DNA of 24,963 bases, taken from a virus. How positions within the stretch are numbered: the first letter of the stretch is position 1; each line of letters begins with the position of its first letter. The notes below the pieces were generated by a model, which had not been told where the DNA came from, made no database searches, and saw only the letters and a list, made by a program, of their open reading frames with translations. The stretch covers positions 1 to 24,963 of the IMG/VR virus record IMGVR_UViG_3300021091_000397; one strand, given 5' to 3'. Position numbers and translations under genes: made by a program. Shown piece by piece: positions 5,160 through 14,207 of the stretch.

Positions 5160-7055
5160 TTAAAAAAGTGTAAATCCTGTTGTTTCAGAGTCTCCTGATC
5201 TAACAGCTTCTCTAAAATTATCTGTTGTAGGAGTATCTATATTGTTTTGACTTGGAACATTATTCACTACGTTTGCCGCAGATGCAGAAGGATCTCCTGT
5301 TCCAACTGGTGCTCCTCCGTCCTGAGTTGGAGATGCCGCAGCATCTCCACCCGGAATTGCAGGTCCATCTAATGATATTTCTGTATATTTTACAGGACTT
5401 TCTTCATCATCGCAAGAGAAGAATTGTTTAATTCCCTTTACATAGTCAAGAGCATTAAACATATTTCCAAATTCTCCACCATCCAATTCAAATCCTTTTA
5501 GGGAAGATCCGATAGCACTAACTGTATCCGCAGCACTAGATGCTTTTTGAAGAGCACTAGATGCTGAACCAAGAACCCCTCCAATAGCACCAAGAGTTCC
5601 TGTTATTGATGCAAGAGCTGAATTAATCATTGAAAAAACTTTGCTCAGAGCATCAGTAAGTTTTTTTATAACATTATTCATAATTGCAGACAAAACATTT
5701 TCTGCCGCACATAATGGAGCATTGATCATTTTATCAAGAAGACCTTTAAGCAAATCTTTCAAAAGTCCTGGCATATTTGCAGTAATTTTATTGAATACAC
5801 AATTCATCAAAGCAATTCCTTCTTCTATCTTTTTATAAAATTTTGGAACCTCTGATGGAAAAAGATTTCCTGCTGCTTTTTTAGCTTGATCCGATAGTTT
5901 GGATAGAGTATAAGAGCGAACTCCTCCCATTATATTTTTTGTAAATCCAGAAATTTCACCTACAATACCATTTATTTGACTTTCAATCTTATTTGAAAAT
6001 TCTTTTGCTTCTGTCGCAAGTGCAGACACTTGGTTGTGTGTCTTTTTCAGTTCTTCAACAGTATTGATTAAATTCTTAATTGAACGTTGAATTCCTGTTA
6101 TATTGCTATTATTCTTTTTTGATACGTCGAGTAGAGGAATTTTTACTTTTTGATCTTTTTTTAGATCTTTGGTTGACTTTACGCCAATATGGAGTGCTTC
6201 TGTTGTTGAAAGTGGAGTAGAATTTAAAACCAGATTATCGGGGACTTTTGAAGATTTTTCTTCTGAACCATCTCTGAATGTATTATTAAATTGTTGATAT
6301 CCCAGATTACAATTGGCATTTGTTCCTGCGTCAGCACCAGGTTGTCTAGATGCCTTTACAGTAGCTGCTAATACCAGTCTTTCAACTTCTGCCTCTGGTA
6401 AACCTGCTGCCTTTGCTTTTTGTCTTGCCTTAGATGCTTCTTTGAAAACTGCTGATGAGGGTGTTTTTGATGGATCTAATAGTTTTTTAAGTTGATTTGT
6501 ACTTAACTGATCAACATTTTGGGGAACTGGTTGAGTAGCGGCACTTCCAGGTCCTGTTGGTGGTGTTGGGGGATTTGTTTTTGTTGGTGTTGGTTTTCCA
6601 CCTGTCGTTGCTGTTGGTGGTACAGATGTTTGTGGTTGATTGGGAGCAGATTTTCCTCTTTCTTTGGGAACATTATTATTTGAGTTGCCGACAAGACCTA
6701 CAATATATCCCTCTTGACCTGCCATCCCATCCATGAAAAATCCAAATACTATGGATCCTGCTTCAATAGACGGTGTTTGTGCTGCTCCACCATGTCCAGA
6801 TCCAGCAGTGACAGGTAGGATAACCTGACAGAATGCCATCTCTTTAGGTTGAAGTTTGCTTACATCACCAGTATGCCAGTTAAAAATTCTTACTTTATAT
6901 CGATGCCCCCAACCTTTAATATCTGCAACATTAGTAAAGGTCTTTCCTTGAATATTGTCTTTCCATACTTCTTTATCCTCAACTCTTCCAATCCACCAAG
7001 GTGGATTCATGAAAAATTGAGGATTAAATGTAGTTCCAGTGGTTACATCAGACAT
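5160..7055 (-). CDS. 5: Baseplate hub subunit gp5-like, no lysozyme domain
   Basis: The N-terminal 130 residues match the gp5 OB-fold: PPWWIGRVEDKEVW, then KVRIFNWHTGDVSKLQPKEM, CQVILPVTAGSGHGG and GSIVFGFFMDGMAGQEGYIVG, parallel to T4 gp5 GVVEDR ... GRVRVRV ... PWMSVIQPIT ... VYGHFLD. After a proline/threonine linker (about 135-175) comes a long helical region of about 450 residues rich in Ala, Ser, Lys. The T4 lysozyme domain and the C-terminal beta-helix are absent. The product sits at the hub centre. The start at 7055 (MSDVTTG) is preferred over an upstream in-frame TTG; the cp12 stop lies 2 bases before it. Total 631 residues, longer than T4 gp5 (575). Confidence 0.8.
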   Translation of the reverse strand: MSDVTTGTTFNPQFFMNPPWWIGRVEDKEVWKDNIQGKTFTNVADIKGWGHRYKVRIFNWHTGDVSKLQPKEMAFCQVILPVTAGSGHGGAAQTPSIEAGSIVFGFFMDGMAGQEGYIVGLVGNSNNNVPKERGKSAPNQPQTSVPPTATTGGKPTPTKTNPPTPPTGPGSAATQPVPQNVDQLSTNQLKKLLDPSKTPSSAVFKEASKARQKAKAAGLPEAEVERLVLAATVKASRQPGADAGTNANCNLGYQQFNNTFRDGSEEKSSKVPDNLVLNSTPLSTTEALHIGVKSTKDLKKDQKVKIPLLDVSKKNNSNITGIQRSIKNLINTVEELKKTHNQVSALATEAKEFSNKIESQINGIVGEISGFTKNIMGGVRSYTLSKLSDQAKKAAGNLFPSEVPKFYKKIEEGIALMNCVFNKITANMPGLLKDLLKGLLDKMINAPLCAAENVLSAIMNNVIKKLTDALSKVFSMINSALASITGTLGAIGGVLGSASSALQKASSAADTVSAIGSSLKGFELDGGEFGNMFNALDYVKGIKQFFSCDDEESPVKYTEISLDGPAIPGGDAAASPTQDGGAPVGTGDPSASAANVVNNVPSQNNIDTPTTDNFREAVRSGDSETTGFTLF

Positions 7056-7057
7056 AA

Positions 7058-7273
7058 TCAATCTTCATAAATTTTACACTCTATTGCGCCTGGGTTTTCG
7101 TTACAATAAAGTTCCAATGGAGTTGGGTCGTGATCATCTTCTGGATGACTTGTATGATAAACTTTTAAAGAATTTAATTCACCCTCTAAGTGACGACGCC
7201 GCTGACTACTTGTATTTGAATTGTCTAGTTCGTCTTTATTATCATTAATGTGTTGTTGGATTGTTCTGTCCAT
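7058..7273 (-). CDS. cp12: CP12-like Calvin cycle inhibitor
   Basis: The 71-residue protein ends PLELYCNENPGAIECKIYED, a clear match to the C-terminus of CP12 (pattern SLE-x-FC-x-x-NP-x-x-x-EC-x-x-YED). In cyanobacteria CP12 binds GAPDH through this end and phosphoribulokinase to form an inactive complex; C57 and C66 would form the redox disulfide. The N-terminal cysteine pair and the AWD-VEEL core of host CP12 are missing, replaced by a charged helix (SQRRRHLEGELNSL). Phage CP12 genes are known from T4-like cyanophages and are thought to turn down carbon fixation in favour of the pentose phosphate pathway. It lies between gp27 and gp5, behind a late-type promoter box, with no good ribosome binding site visible. 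Confidence 0.75.
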   Translation of the reverse strand: MDRTIQQHINDNKDELDNSNTSSQRRRHLEGELNSLKVYHTSHPEDDHDPTPLELYCNENPGAIECKIYED

Positions 7274-7296
7274 AGGGACACAAAATATACTTAACT

Positions 7297-7304
7297 TATT
7301 TATT
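7297..7304 (-). promoter_or_regulatory. Late promoter box AATAAATA before cp12/gp5
   Basis: 7 of 8 match to TATAAATA on the minus strand, 23 bases before the cp12 ATG and overlapping the TAA stop of gp27. Same arrangement as before gp26 and the 82-residue gene. Confidence 0.5.
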
Positions 7305-8826
7305 ATCTAAATCTAAATTGTGCTTCTGCTTCTTCTGGTGTTAAAATATCAGCATTTGTCAAATTTTCTTGATTTCTATTGCTGGTAGAGTTTGCAGCAG
7401 CTTGATCACTCAACAGTTTTCTTTCACCAGCAGCTGCTTGAATCGCATCTGCATCTGGAATTCCAGTTTGCCCACTAACTAATGATCCTGATGGTGAGGA
7501 TGCTGTTTCCTTACTTGACGATGCCATTCCGCTTGGTTTTCTTCCATAAGAATCACGAACCAATTCTAATGATGTTATTCCCTGAAATCCTGAATTGTTT
7601 GTTCCTGGGGTAACTTTATGGCAAAGTGCTGAAATAATATAAATTCCACTCATTCTTGAGTTATTATCTGGATTTGTTTTAGAAGACTGCTCTGGAAAAT
7701 CAACAAATATTGCTTGCCCTGCTTCCAAACTAAAATCAGCAGCGATTGTAATATTAACTTTGTTTGTAAAGAACTGATTATATCGTGATGATGATGTTGA
7801 TAAAATTTGAGACTTTTGTACATCATACTCGTGTGAACGATCAATATCAGTCAATGCTCCTATTGCTTCATTTCCAGTAAAAAAACGAGATGGATCTTTG
7901 ATAAAAAATGAATTCAAATTTTTTCCATACTCGGTTCCTGGATACTTGATAGCAGATTCTTGCGCTCCAATGTTAAGTGGATTGCAATTGAAAGCACTTT
8001 CAAATGAATTAAACAAATTTACAGATGAATTAAATGCTCCCATCATCAACTTATCATTCATATCAGAAGTAAAGTTTGAATCATAATTAATAATTTTGCC
8101 AGTATATCCCTTAGGAATCTTTGATGAAGTTGTGTTATTATAAATGTATTTTTTTGTTGGAGTCTGTCCAAGTAAAGCATCTATGGATTTAAATTTATAT
8201 CCCGATTTTGTTTCAAAGAAAAAATAACCAGCAGTTAAACCCAAAGCACTTGTATTCTCACGAATTGATTGAGATGCTAACCAATAGATAAACCAAAATG
8301 GTTTCTTAGTCGTACCAATAAAGGCTCTTTGATTCTTTGTAGATTCAATATCTAATGGTTTTGTAGTTTGTAAAACTTCTTGCAATATTTTTTTAATAGA
8401 GTCGGATATTTTGCCTTCATATTTCTTTATGACTCTAACACTTTCATTTCTAAGATTTTCTTTTGAAACTATCTCTAAAATTTCTAGATCATTTAATTTC
8501 TCAGTTAATCTTTGTCTTGAACCAACATGAATGTCTTTGAGTGTAATTTTTTGCCCAAGAGCATCTTCTAGTTCAATCTCACACTTTTCCATTCCAGTAA
8601 GTTTTATCTTTTCTGCCGCTGTTATTTTTGCACCACTACCGTCATTTGCCCCTGCTGCACGACCAGTATCTATAAATCCTGTGGTAACTCGAACAGTTGG
8701 TGACATAATATCTTCATAGTAACTCAATTCAACTACACCACCTGCAACATTTATTTCCTTTCCGCCTGCATTTGGGTAAATATTAAACTTTTTAATATCG
8801 GCTTTTGAATTAGCATCTAATGACAT
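7303..8826 (-). CDS. Baseplate hub subunit, gp27-like
   Basis: The 507-residue protein lies directly upstream of gp5 as the hub partner gp27 would. Its start has strands typical of hub proteins (FNIYPNAGGKEINVAGGVVELSYYEDIMSPTVRV) and it continues with LKDIHVGSRQRLTE, FWFIYWLASQS near 175 and a late AGQAIFVDFPEQS/GIYIISALCHKV segment near 365-405, which resembles the hub domain III of gp27 and related proteins. The C-terminal 80 residues are low-complexity Ser/Ala. T4 gp27 is 391 residues. The upstream gap of 14 bases is AT-only and no ribosome binding site is clear. The call rests on gene order and fold-like motifs rather than on strong identity. Confidence 0.65.
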   Translation of the reverse strand: MSLDANSKADIKKFNIYPNAGGKEINVAGGVVELSYYEDIMSPTVRVTTGFIDTGRAAGANDGSGAKITAAEKIKLTGMEKCEIELEDALGQKITLKDIHVGSRQRLTEKLNDLEILEIVSKENLRNESVRVIKKYEGKISDSIKKILQEVLQTTKPLDIESTKNQRAFIGTTKKPFWFIYWLASQSIRENTSALGLTAGYFFFETKSGYKFKSIDALLGQTPTKKYIYNNTTSSKIPKGYTGKIINYDSNFTSDMNDKLMMGAFNSSVNLFNSFESAFNCNPLNIGAQESAIKYPGTEYGKNLNSFFIKDPSRFFTGNEAIGALTDIDRSHEYDVQKSQILSTSSSRYNQFFTNKVNITIAADFSLEAGQAIFVDFPEQSSKTNPDNNSRMSGIYIISALCHKVTPGTNNSGFQGITSLELVRDSYGRKPSGMASSSKETASSPSGSLVSGQTGIPDADAIQAAAGERKLLSDQAAANSTSNRNQENLTNADILTPEEAEAQFRFR

Positions 8827-8840
8827 TATCTTATATTATA

Positions 8841-11774
8841 TTATAGGGTTAGGATATCGTATGTATTATCTATGCCGCCGCCACCAGACATTCCCATTCC
8901 CCTACTAATAGGAACGGGAACTGCAGCAGGAACTTCGATTGTTATATAAACAATCTCAGGTTCTTCACCATAAGGTGCATTATACGACATGTATGATTGA
9001 AGAATATTTTCAACTTGTTTTTCAGTTTTTGCTATATTCAATTTGTCTAAGAGTTGTGGCGCGAGTCTATCCAATCCAGCAGTTGTATCAGCATCAAAGA
9101 CAAACTCTGGACCCCTTTCTCCCAGAATAGCTCTTGTTAATTTACGAACTCTGCCACCTTTAAAATATGCGACATGAACATGATTATGATGATAATTTGG
9201 TTCATTTTTTCCATGTAACAGTTGCACAGGTTTTACACCTTTCATTCTATTAAACTCAGATATTACATTTAAAATTGGACCTTGCTCATGAGTAAAAGCA
9301 CCAATATCAAGTGCCCTGCCTTGATAATGTAAAGATCCAGAACTATGTCCAGAAGTTAAACTATAAGGTGGGTGCTCTGGATGACGATGAACTAGTGAAA
9401 AATCTTGCGGTGATTTTAATTTACTTTTTATATATCTACCAAGTTCACCTGCAATTTTACTTCCCTCGCTGCCATATCCCTTTCCTAAGGCAATTTCTCC
9501 ACCAACGAAAGATCCTCCTGGACCAGCTCCACCAGCAGTCGCTGTTGCTCCAAAGTTTGGGACAGAACCTATTTTATTTTGTTTATAATTATATTCCCAT
9601 CCAAACCAATTATCTCCACCTTTTCTCTGAATACTTGGAGGTCCACCCGAATTAGCACCTTTAAAATCAGTTCTTCCCTGAACAAATTGTCTTGCATTTT
9701 CCTGTAGGGTTGGGTTTAAAATTGAAGCTGCGACCGATTTCATCGCTTCTTCTGACATTCCAGAGGCAGCTGCAGCACTTGCAGCGTCCTTAATCGCAAA
9801 CCACTCTGGATTCGGTTTATTTTTAATGTTAGGAGCTCCCTTAGGATACTGCCAGGTTGGTTCATACTGACCACCGGCAGTAATCAAATCCTTAATTGTT
9901 TTTCCTGTATATGCTCCCGATGCAAGTCTGTTATAGATTGACTGTGCAACGTCAGCAGACCCTTGAGGATCTGCATCCTCTCTTGATACAATAGCAACGA
10001 GAGTCCAAAAATCAGCACTACCACCTTGTATATTAACCGTGCTTGGATCCCCAGGTTTAGTTGGTCCAGGAACACCAGCAGGTTGAGAAGATGGTTGTAG
10101 CATCAACTGACGCATCAAGTCTTGAATAGCCTTATCAACCTCAGATGAAACAGAATCTTTAACTGATCTTGCTATTACATCACTATAATCTTCACCTGAG
10201 ACAATGCTCTCCATTTTAACTTCGCCACCACCTGCATATGCAAGAGTTCCTGATGCGATTGATCTATTCATCCAGTTGTTGATGCCGACACCAGCATTTT
10301 TATAATCTGCTGTGGTTGGTCTATCTCCCAGTACGGGTTTCATTGCAAGAGCAACTAATGATCCAAGTCCAGTAGATTTTGAGAAAATATCATATGTCTT
10401 TTTCAGGAACTCAAAAGAGTTCATTTCTTTTTTGTTTTTCGAATCAGGGAATAATTTCTTAATATTCTTTTCACCACCAACAGCACCACCCGGTCTTAAT
10501 CTTGGTGCAGTTGCTTTAACTGTTCTTGGAGTTTTCTTTTTCTTTACCGTTCTTTTTGCAGGACCACTAACTAATTTTCCACCACGAGTTGCAGGTTTTC
10601 CACCACCCGCTGCTTTTGCTGTTTTTTGAGTTGGTTTTTTACCACCGGAAAACATAAAATCATATAGTTTTCCAGCCGCTTCACCACCTAAATATGCTCC
10701 CAATCCACCAGTGAATAAGGCAAATGGTCCACCTAATGCGGCACCAATGGCACCAAATAAAACTGACCCAACTGCTCTAAATCCAGCTCTACCAGGACTG
10801 TCTCCTTCCATTAGAGCGAGTCCAAACTCAATCAGTCCACCAATAACTGGTATTGCTTTTGTTAGTGGTTTTATAATTTTTATTGCTGCTTTTACTCCAC
10901 CTTTACCAAGAACACCAACAGCACCTTTTCTTGCTAGATTTGTAACTCCTGATCTAGCAAATTTTCCACCTAATGATTTAATCCCTTCTTGACCAAATTT
11001 TTGTCTTGCGGCATCTATTCCATATCTTTGTATAAATCTTCTTACAACTTGCGGATTGACTCCACGTTTTCCACCAACTTTTAGAAAGTCTGTTGCACCA
11101 GGACCACCAGGAGATCCAAAATCATCACCCATTGTGGCAGCAGATATTGCAGCAATAACTGCAATATCCAACATTTTGCTCAGTGCTCCATTAAACCTAT
11201 CGAAATTTTGTGCGAGTCCATTGCCACCAATATTTTTTACAAACTCACGACTTTTATCTACAACATCGTATGCTTTATCAACAAAAGTTACCAATCCATC
11301 TAGGAGTTTTCCTCCCATATCAATGATGAATTCACCAGCTGAGAAAATAATAGGAACTATTTTTATTAGTTTTGGTAGATGATCAAATAATCTTACTGCA
11401 ATAAATCCTAAAAATGTATTGAAAACAAAGTTTTTAATCCAGTCAAATACCCCCAATCTAGGTGGGGTTGGAATATTGATTCCTTGGATTGCTTTTGGTT
11501 TTTGTTTCTCTAATTCCTTTTCTCTATTCTTAAACTTCTCTTGTTCTGTTAAAGTTCTTTTTTTCTCAGTATCTTTTTTAGTGGTTAGCAAAGAACTTTT
11601 TAAAAGTTTATCAATTTTGATTACTTTATTCTTGATTGTAAATAGAATCTTCCCATCAGAGTTTGATTTTGCAATAATTGCAGAATCATCTTTCTTTACA
11701 AGAGAACTTGAAAGAAGTTTTGATCGTTTAATAATAGAAGAACTAGATTTATTGAAAGGAACTAAGTTTGCCAT
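8841..11774 (-). CDS. Tape-measure-like tail protein with two peptidoglycan hydrolase domains
   Basis: A 977-residue protein. Residues 1-100 are basic and coiled-coil-like; 108-150 and 305-370 are hydrophobic and glycine-rich as in tape measure proteins; 380-440 are Lys/Pro-rich. Residues about 588-735 match SleB-type cell-wall hydrolases (LVAIVSREDADPQGSADV, IYNRL, NWFGWEY), with E599 a likely catalytic residue. Residues about 770-870 match M15-type peptidases: LHYQGRALDIG gives H816 and D823, NHVHVAY gives H865 and H867, probable zinc ligands. A GERGPEFVFDADT segment near 885 resembles the GEFVM motif of the upstream protein. It would open the cell wall during DNA entry, a task done by gp5 lysozyme in T4. 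It starts TAA-TAATG style right after the 752-residue gene. Confidence 0.7.
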   Translation of the reverse strand: MANLVPFNKSSSSIIKRSKLLSSSLVKKDDSAIIAKSNSDGKILFTIKNKVIKIDKLLKSSLLTTKKDTEKKRTLTEQEKFKNREKELEKQKPKAIQGINIPTPPRLGVFDWIKNFVFNTFLGFIAVRLFDHLPKLIKIVPIIFSAGEFIIDMGGKLLDGLVTFVDKAYDVVDKSREFVKNIGGNGLAQNFDRFNGALSKMLDIAVIAAISAATMGDDFGSPGGPGATDFLKVGGKRGVNPQVVRRFIQRYGIDAARQKFGQEGIKSLGGKFARSGVTNLARKGAVGVLGKGGVKAAIKIIKPLTKAIPVIGGLIEFGLALMEGDSPGRAGFRAVGSVLFGAIGAALGGPFALFTGGLGAYLGGEAAGKLYDFMFSGGKKPTQKTAKAAGGGKPATRGGKLVSGPAKRTVKKKKTPRTVKATAPRLRPGGAVGGEKNIKKLFPDSKNKKEMNSFEFLKKTYDIFSKSTGLGSLVALAMKPVLGDRPTTADYKNAGVGINNWMNRSIASGTLAYAGGGEVKMESIVSGEDYSDVIARSVKDSVSSEVDKAIQDLMRQLMLQPSSQPAGVPGPTKPGDPSTVNIQGGSADFWTLVAIVSREDADPQGSADVAQSIYNRLASGAYTGKTIKDLITAGGQYEPTWQYPKGAPNIKNKPNPEWFAIKDAASAAAASGMSEEAMKSVAASILNPTLQENARQFVQGRTDFKGANSGGPPSIQRKGGDNWFGWEYNYKQNKIGSVPNFGATATAGGAGPGGSFVGGEIALGKGYGSEGSKIAGELGRYIKSKLKSPQDFSLVHRHPEHPPYSLTSGHSSGSLHYQGRALDIGAFTHEQGPILNVISEFNRMKGVKPVQLLHGKNEPNYHHNHVHVAYFKGGRVRKLTRAILGERGPEFVFDADTTAGLDRLAPQLLDKLNIAKTEKQVENILQSYMSYNAPYGEEPEIVYITIEVPAAVPVPISRGMGMSGGGGIDNTYDILTL

Positions 11775-11776
11775 TA

Positions 11777-14035
11777 TTATCTCTTAGTTCCAGATGCAGT
11801 TTGAGCAAGTCTTGTACCAGCTTTATGCCTTGGTGAAGGACTTGGAGCTGTTTGAGATTTTGATGAACTGGATCCACTACCTCGCATACCTCCCATACCA
11901 CCACCAGCAGGGTTATACTTTGGTTTTGGTTTGGGGAGTGGTTTTACGCCTGATTTTTTTCTTTGTTCGTGAGCAAGTTTTGCTGCATTATAATCTTTAT
12001 AATATTTCCCGTCTGAAGAGGAAAAATATCTCCCAATGGAAGCAGCACCTGCTTGTTTCATTTTAAATGTTGCTGCTGCGTCTGCTGCTTTATTTTTATC
12101 AATATCTTTTTGAGATCCAAACATTGAGGTCAAACTTCTTCCTATTTGACCCAGGAGTCCACCTCTCTTCTCAAAATCTTCACGTCTTACTTTATCTTCC
12201 GCATCAAATCTAACTCCTCTTGATGTTGATTGAGTGCGGCTGCCTCCCCGAGCACCAGCATAACTTAACTTATCAAGTCTTTGTTGAGATGCAAGAGAAG
12301 TCATTCTTGATTTTCTTGCTGCTTCTGCATCATTATAATTTCTATATGTTTTTTGATCTGATGATGAATAATATCTGTTCTTTGATGCCGCATAATCCAT
12401 TCTTGCTGACATTCTTGGACCACCAAATAATCCTCCTGGTTGAAATAATCCTCCACTAGGGACAGCTCTGTCTCTACGATCTAATGCAACATACACCGCA
12501 TCATTACCTCTTCTCATTCCATAATATCTTTTGCCACCTAAAGTAATGGATAAATCCATTTTCTCAGCACCACCTTTGACTACAACTGCATCACGTCCTT
12601 GATTTTTTGCACCATAACCTGTTCCAAGATCTCTACCGGTGCTTTCTCCCTTTAACGATAGTCCAGATCCAGAGGATAGTGCTTTCTGTGCTTGTAGTTG
12701 AGACTTTGCAAGTCTTTCTCTTTTTTCTAAAATGGGATCCTTAATTTTCTCTTTCTTTTCCTCCTGAGATCCAATATACCCTCCTCCCTGAGCATAAGTA
12801 ACTCCATCAGTAATCTGTGGAATATTAGTTCCACCCCCAGCAGCATTCATTGATTCAAGAGTATCAATACCATACTTTTGCACGGCACCTTTTGACATCA
12901 CGAACTCTCCGTCCGTTAACATCGCAGGAACTTTATCTCTTCCTTTTGGTCCTTTTACAAGACCGCTAAACATATTACCGAAGAAATTTTTAATTCCTCC
13001 TGCCCAACCACCGCCAAAGAATCCAGGAACTTTAAAATCACCGCCTGCAAGACCCTCAATAGTACCTGATGCTCCTGCTGTTATAGCAACATCTGCACCA
13101 ACTGCTAATCCAGCACCAAGCAGTCTTCCTCCTCTACCACCAAGAAAACTTGCTAGTTTTCCTGCTTTTTTAAGACCCATTTTTGCTGCAATACTTGCAG
13201 TAATTTGAATGAGTTTTAAAGAACCTTTGATTAAAAGTCTGGATAATCCTCCGACAAATCTACCAAGACCAGTTCCAAACCTTAAATATAATGCTAAAAT
13301 TGTTGGCCAATGATCCTTGAAAAATCTTATTAAACTTTGTATCTTCTTCTGGTTTTCTTTATTACTAAACCAATCAAACAACTTCACTACTACTCTACCA
13401 AGTAGCGTGAAGAAAATGAAGTTCATGATCTTATCAAAGATCGATTGGAATGGTTTAGTTACAGCAGCAACTGCTTTTTTAAGACCATCGAAAGTTTTTG
13501 ATTCTAAACCAGTTTCTCTTTCCGCTCTTTTTTTCTGCTCATCACCTCTTCTTCTTTTTTCATTCTCTTTTTGGTTTTGTTTGTTTATTCCAATCAGAGT
13601 GTTTAAAATAGAATCAAGAGTTTTGCTGATTGTGAGCAGAGGATTTTCTTCTCCTACTTTATCTTGTGAGATCGCATCAATTTTATCTTTTTGCCCTGCC
13701 CCAACACCTCCGGAAGGAGCAAGCATTAGTCTCTTTTGAGTTCCTCTTACTTGCTTTCTAATTCCACCAAGACCCAATCCAGTAGCACTGATCTTGGTTT
13801 TTTTAATTTTAAATCTACCTTTTTTCCCTCTAACTCTTTTAAACTCCGCTTTTATTCCTTCTACCTCACTACCATCAATCTTTCTTGATCCAGTAGTAAT
13901 TTCTGCTAAAAGTTCTCTTAGATTACTTTTATAAGTTTCATAATCAAGTTCTTCAATTTCATTAGGCTCTAAGGCTAGTAATCTTAAAATTACCTCATCA
14001 ATATTCTCTGTGGGTAAATTAAAATTACCAGCCAT
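11777..14035 (-). CDS. Tail tape-measure-like structural protein
   Basis: A 752-residue protein placed immediately after the gp26/gp51 pair, where tape measure genes normally follow tail-assembly chaperones. Residues 1-190 are charged and helical; 198-350 hold several hydrophobic stretches (IMNFIFFTLLGRVVVKLF near 203) and glycine-rich loops; 368-390 reads DKVPAMLTDGEFVMSKGAV, a motif I know from the C-terminal part of many tape measure proteins. The last 250 residues are Ser/Arg/Gly-rich and hold a duplicated motif (RYYSSSDQKTYRNYN at 554, RYFSSSDGKYYKDYN at 669). T4 gp29 (590 aa) is the probable functional counterpart, but sequence identity cannot be claimed. Its ATG overlaps the end of gp51 by 11 bases. 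Confidence 0.6.
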   Translation of the reverse strand: MAGNFNLPTENIDEVILRLLALEPNEIEELDYETYKSNLRELLAEITTGSRKIDGSEVEGIKAEFKRVRGKKGRFKIKKTKISATGLGLGGIRKQVRGTQKRLMLAPSGGVGAGQKDKIDAISQDKVGEENPLLTISKTLDSILNTLIGINKQNQKENEKRRRGDEQKKRAERETGLESKTFDGLKKAVAAVTKPFQSIFDKIMNFIFFTLLGRVVVKLFDWFSNKENQKKIQSLIRFFKDHWPTILALYLRFGTGLGRFVGGLSRLLIKGSLKLIQITASIAAKMGLKKAGKLASFLGGRGGRLLGAGLAVGADVAITAGASGTIEGLAGGDFKVPGFFGGGWAGGIKNFFGNMFSGLVKGPKGRDKVPAMLTDGEFVMSKGAVQKYGIDTLESMNAAGGGTNIPQITDGVTYAQGGGYIGSQEEKKEKIKDPILEKRERLAKSQLQAQKALSSGSGLSLKGESTGRDLGTGYGAKNQGRDAVVVKGGAEKMDLSITLGGKRYYGMRRGNDAVYVALDRRDRAVPSGGLFQPGGLFGGPRMSARMDYAASKNRYYSSSDQKTYRNYNDAEAARKSRMTSLASQQRLDKLSYAGARGGSRTQSTSRGVRFDAEDKVRREDFEKRGGLLGQIGRSLTSMFGSQKDIDKNKAADAAATFKMKQAGAASIGRYFSSSDGKYYKDYNAAKLAHEQRKKSGVKPLPKPKPKYNPAGGGMGGMRGSGSSSSKSQTAPSPSPRHKAGTRLAQTASGTKR

Positions 14036-14207
14036 TAGTTTGTTGATTCTGCTTGAACTCTTCTTCTTCTATATGTTGCTTGAGAAGTTCAACGTATACG
14101 TCTCTTTCCCAAGGTATCATATTTTCAATTTCCGTCAATGAATATTTATGGTACTGCATCAACGAAAAATTAAGACGGAAGTAGTTTTGGAGGTCCATAT
14201 GGACCAT
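14025..14207 (-). CDS. 51: gp51-like / tail chaperone extension, likely made by -1 frameshift from gp26
   Basis: A 60-residue reading frame (from an ATG at 14207) with LNFSLMQYHKYSLTEIENMI then PWERDVYVELLKQHIEEEE. The compact PWERDVY...LL...EEEE ending looks like the second part (T) of tail-assembly chaperones of the lambda G/GT type. Cyanophage annotations call this frame gp51, the hub assembly catalyst, but T4 gp51 is much longer. The frame is open back into the 3' end of gp26 and meets a T TTT TTC slippery heptamer, so a gp26-gp51 fusion is predicted. Independent starts at 14207 or 14198 (MDLQNYF) are possible; only the second has an AGGG at usable spacing, and it lies in the predicted hairpin. 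Confidence 0.6.
   Translation of the reverse strand: MVHMDLQNYFRLNFSLMQYHKYSLTEIENMIPWERDVYVELLKQHIEEEEFKQNQQTNGW

Noticed and set aside
10312-11382. Long open frames on the plus strand opposite the 977-residue tail protein
   Set aside because: They are proline/alanine-rich mirror translations of the real gene, have no ribosome binding sites and match no family.
13317-13739. 140-codon plus-strand frame opposite the 752-residue protein
   Set aside because: Its composition reflects the lysine/glutamate-rich gene on the other strand; no start signal.
14143-14150. CATAAATA late-type box on the minus strand
   Set aside because: Inside the gp51 frame, about 108 bases before the next start, much farther than the other boxes; could be chance.
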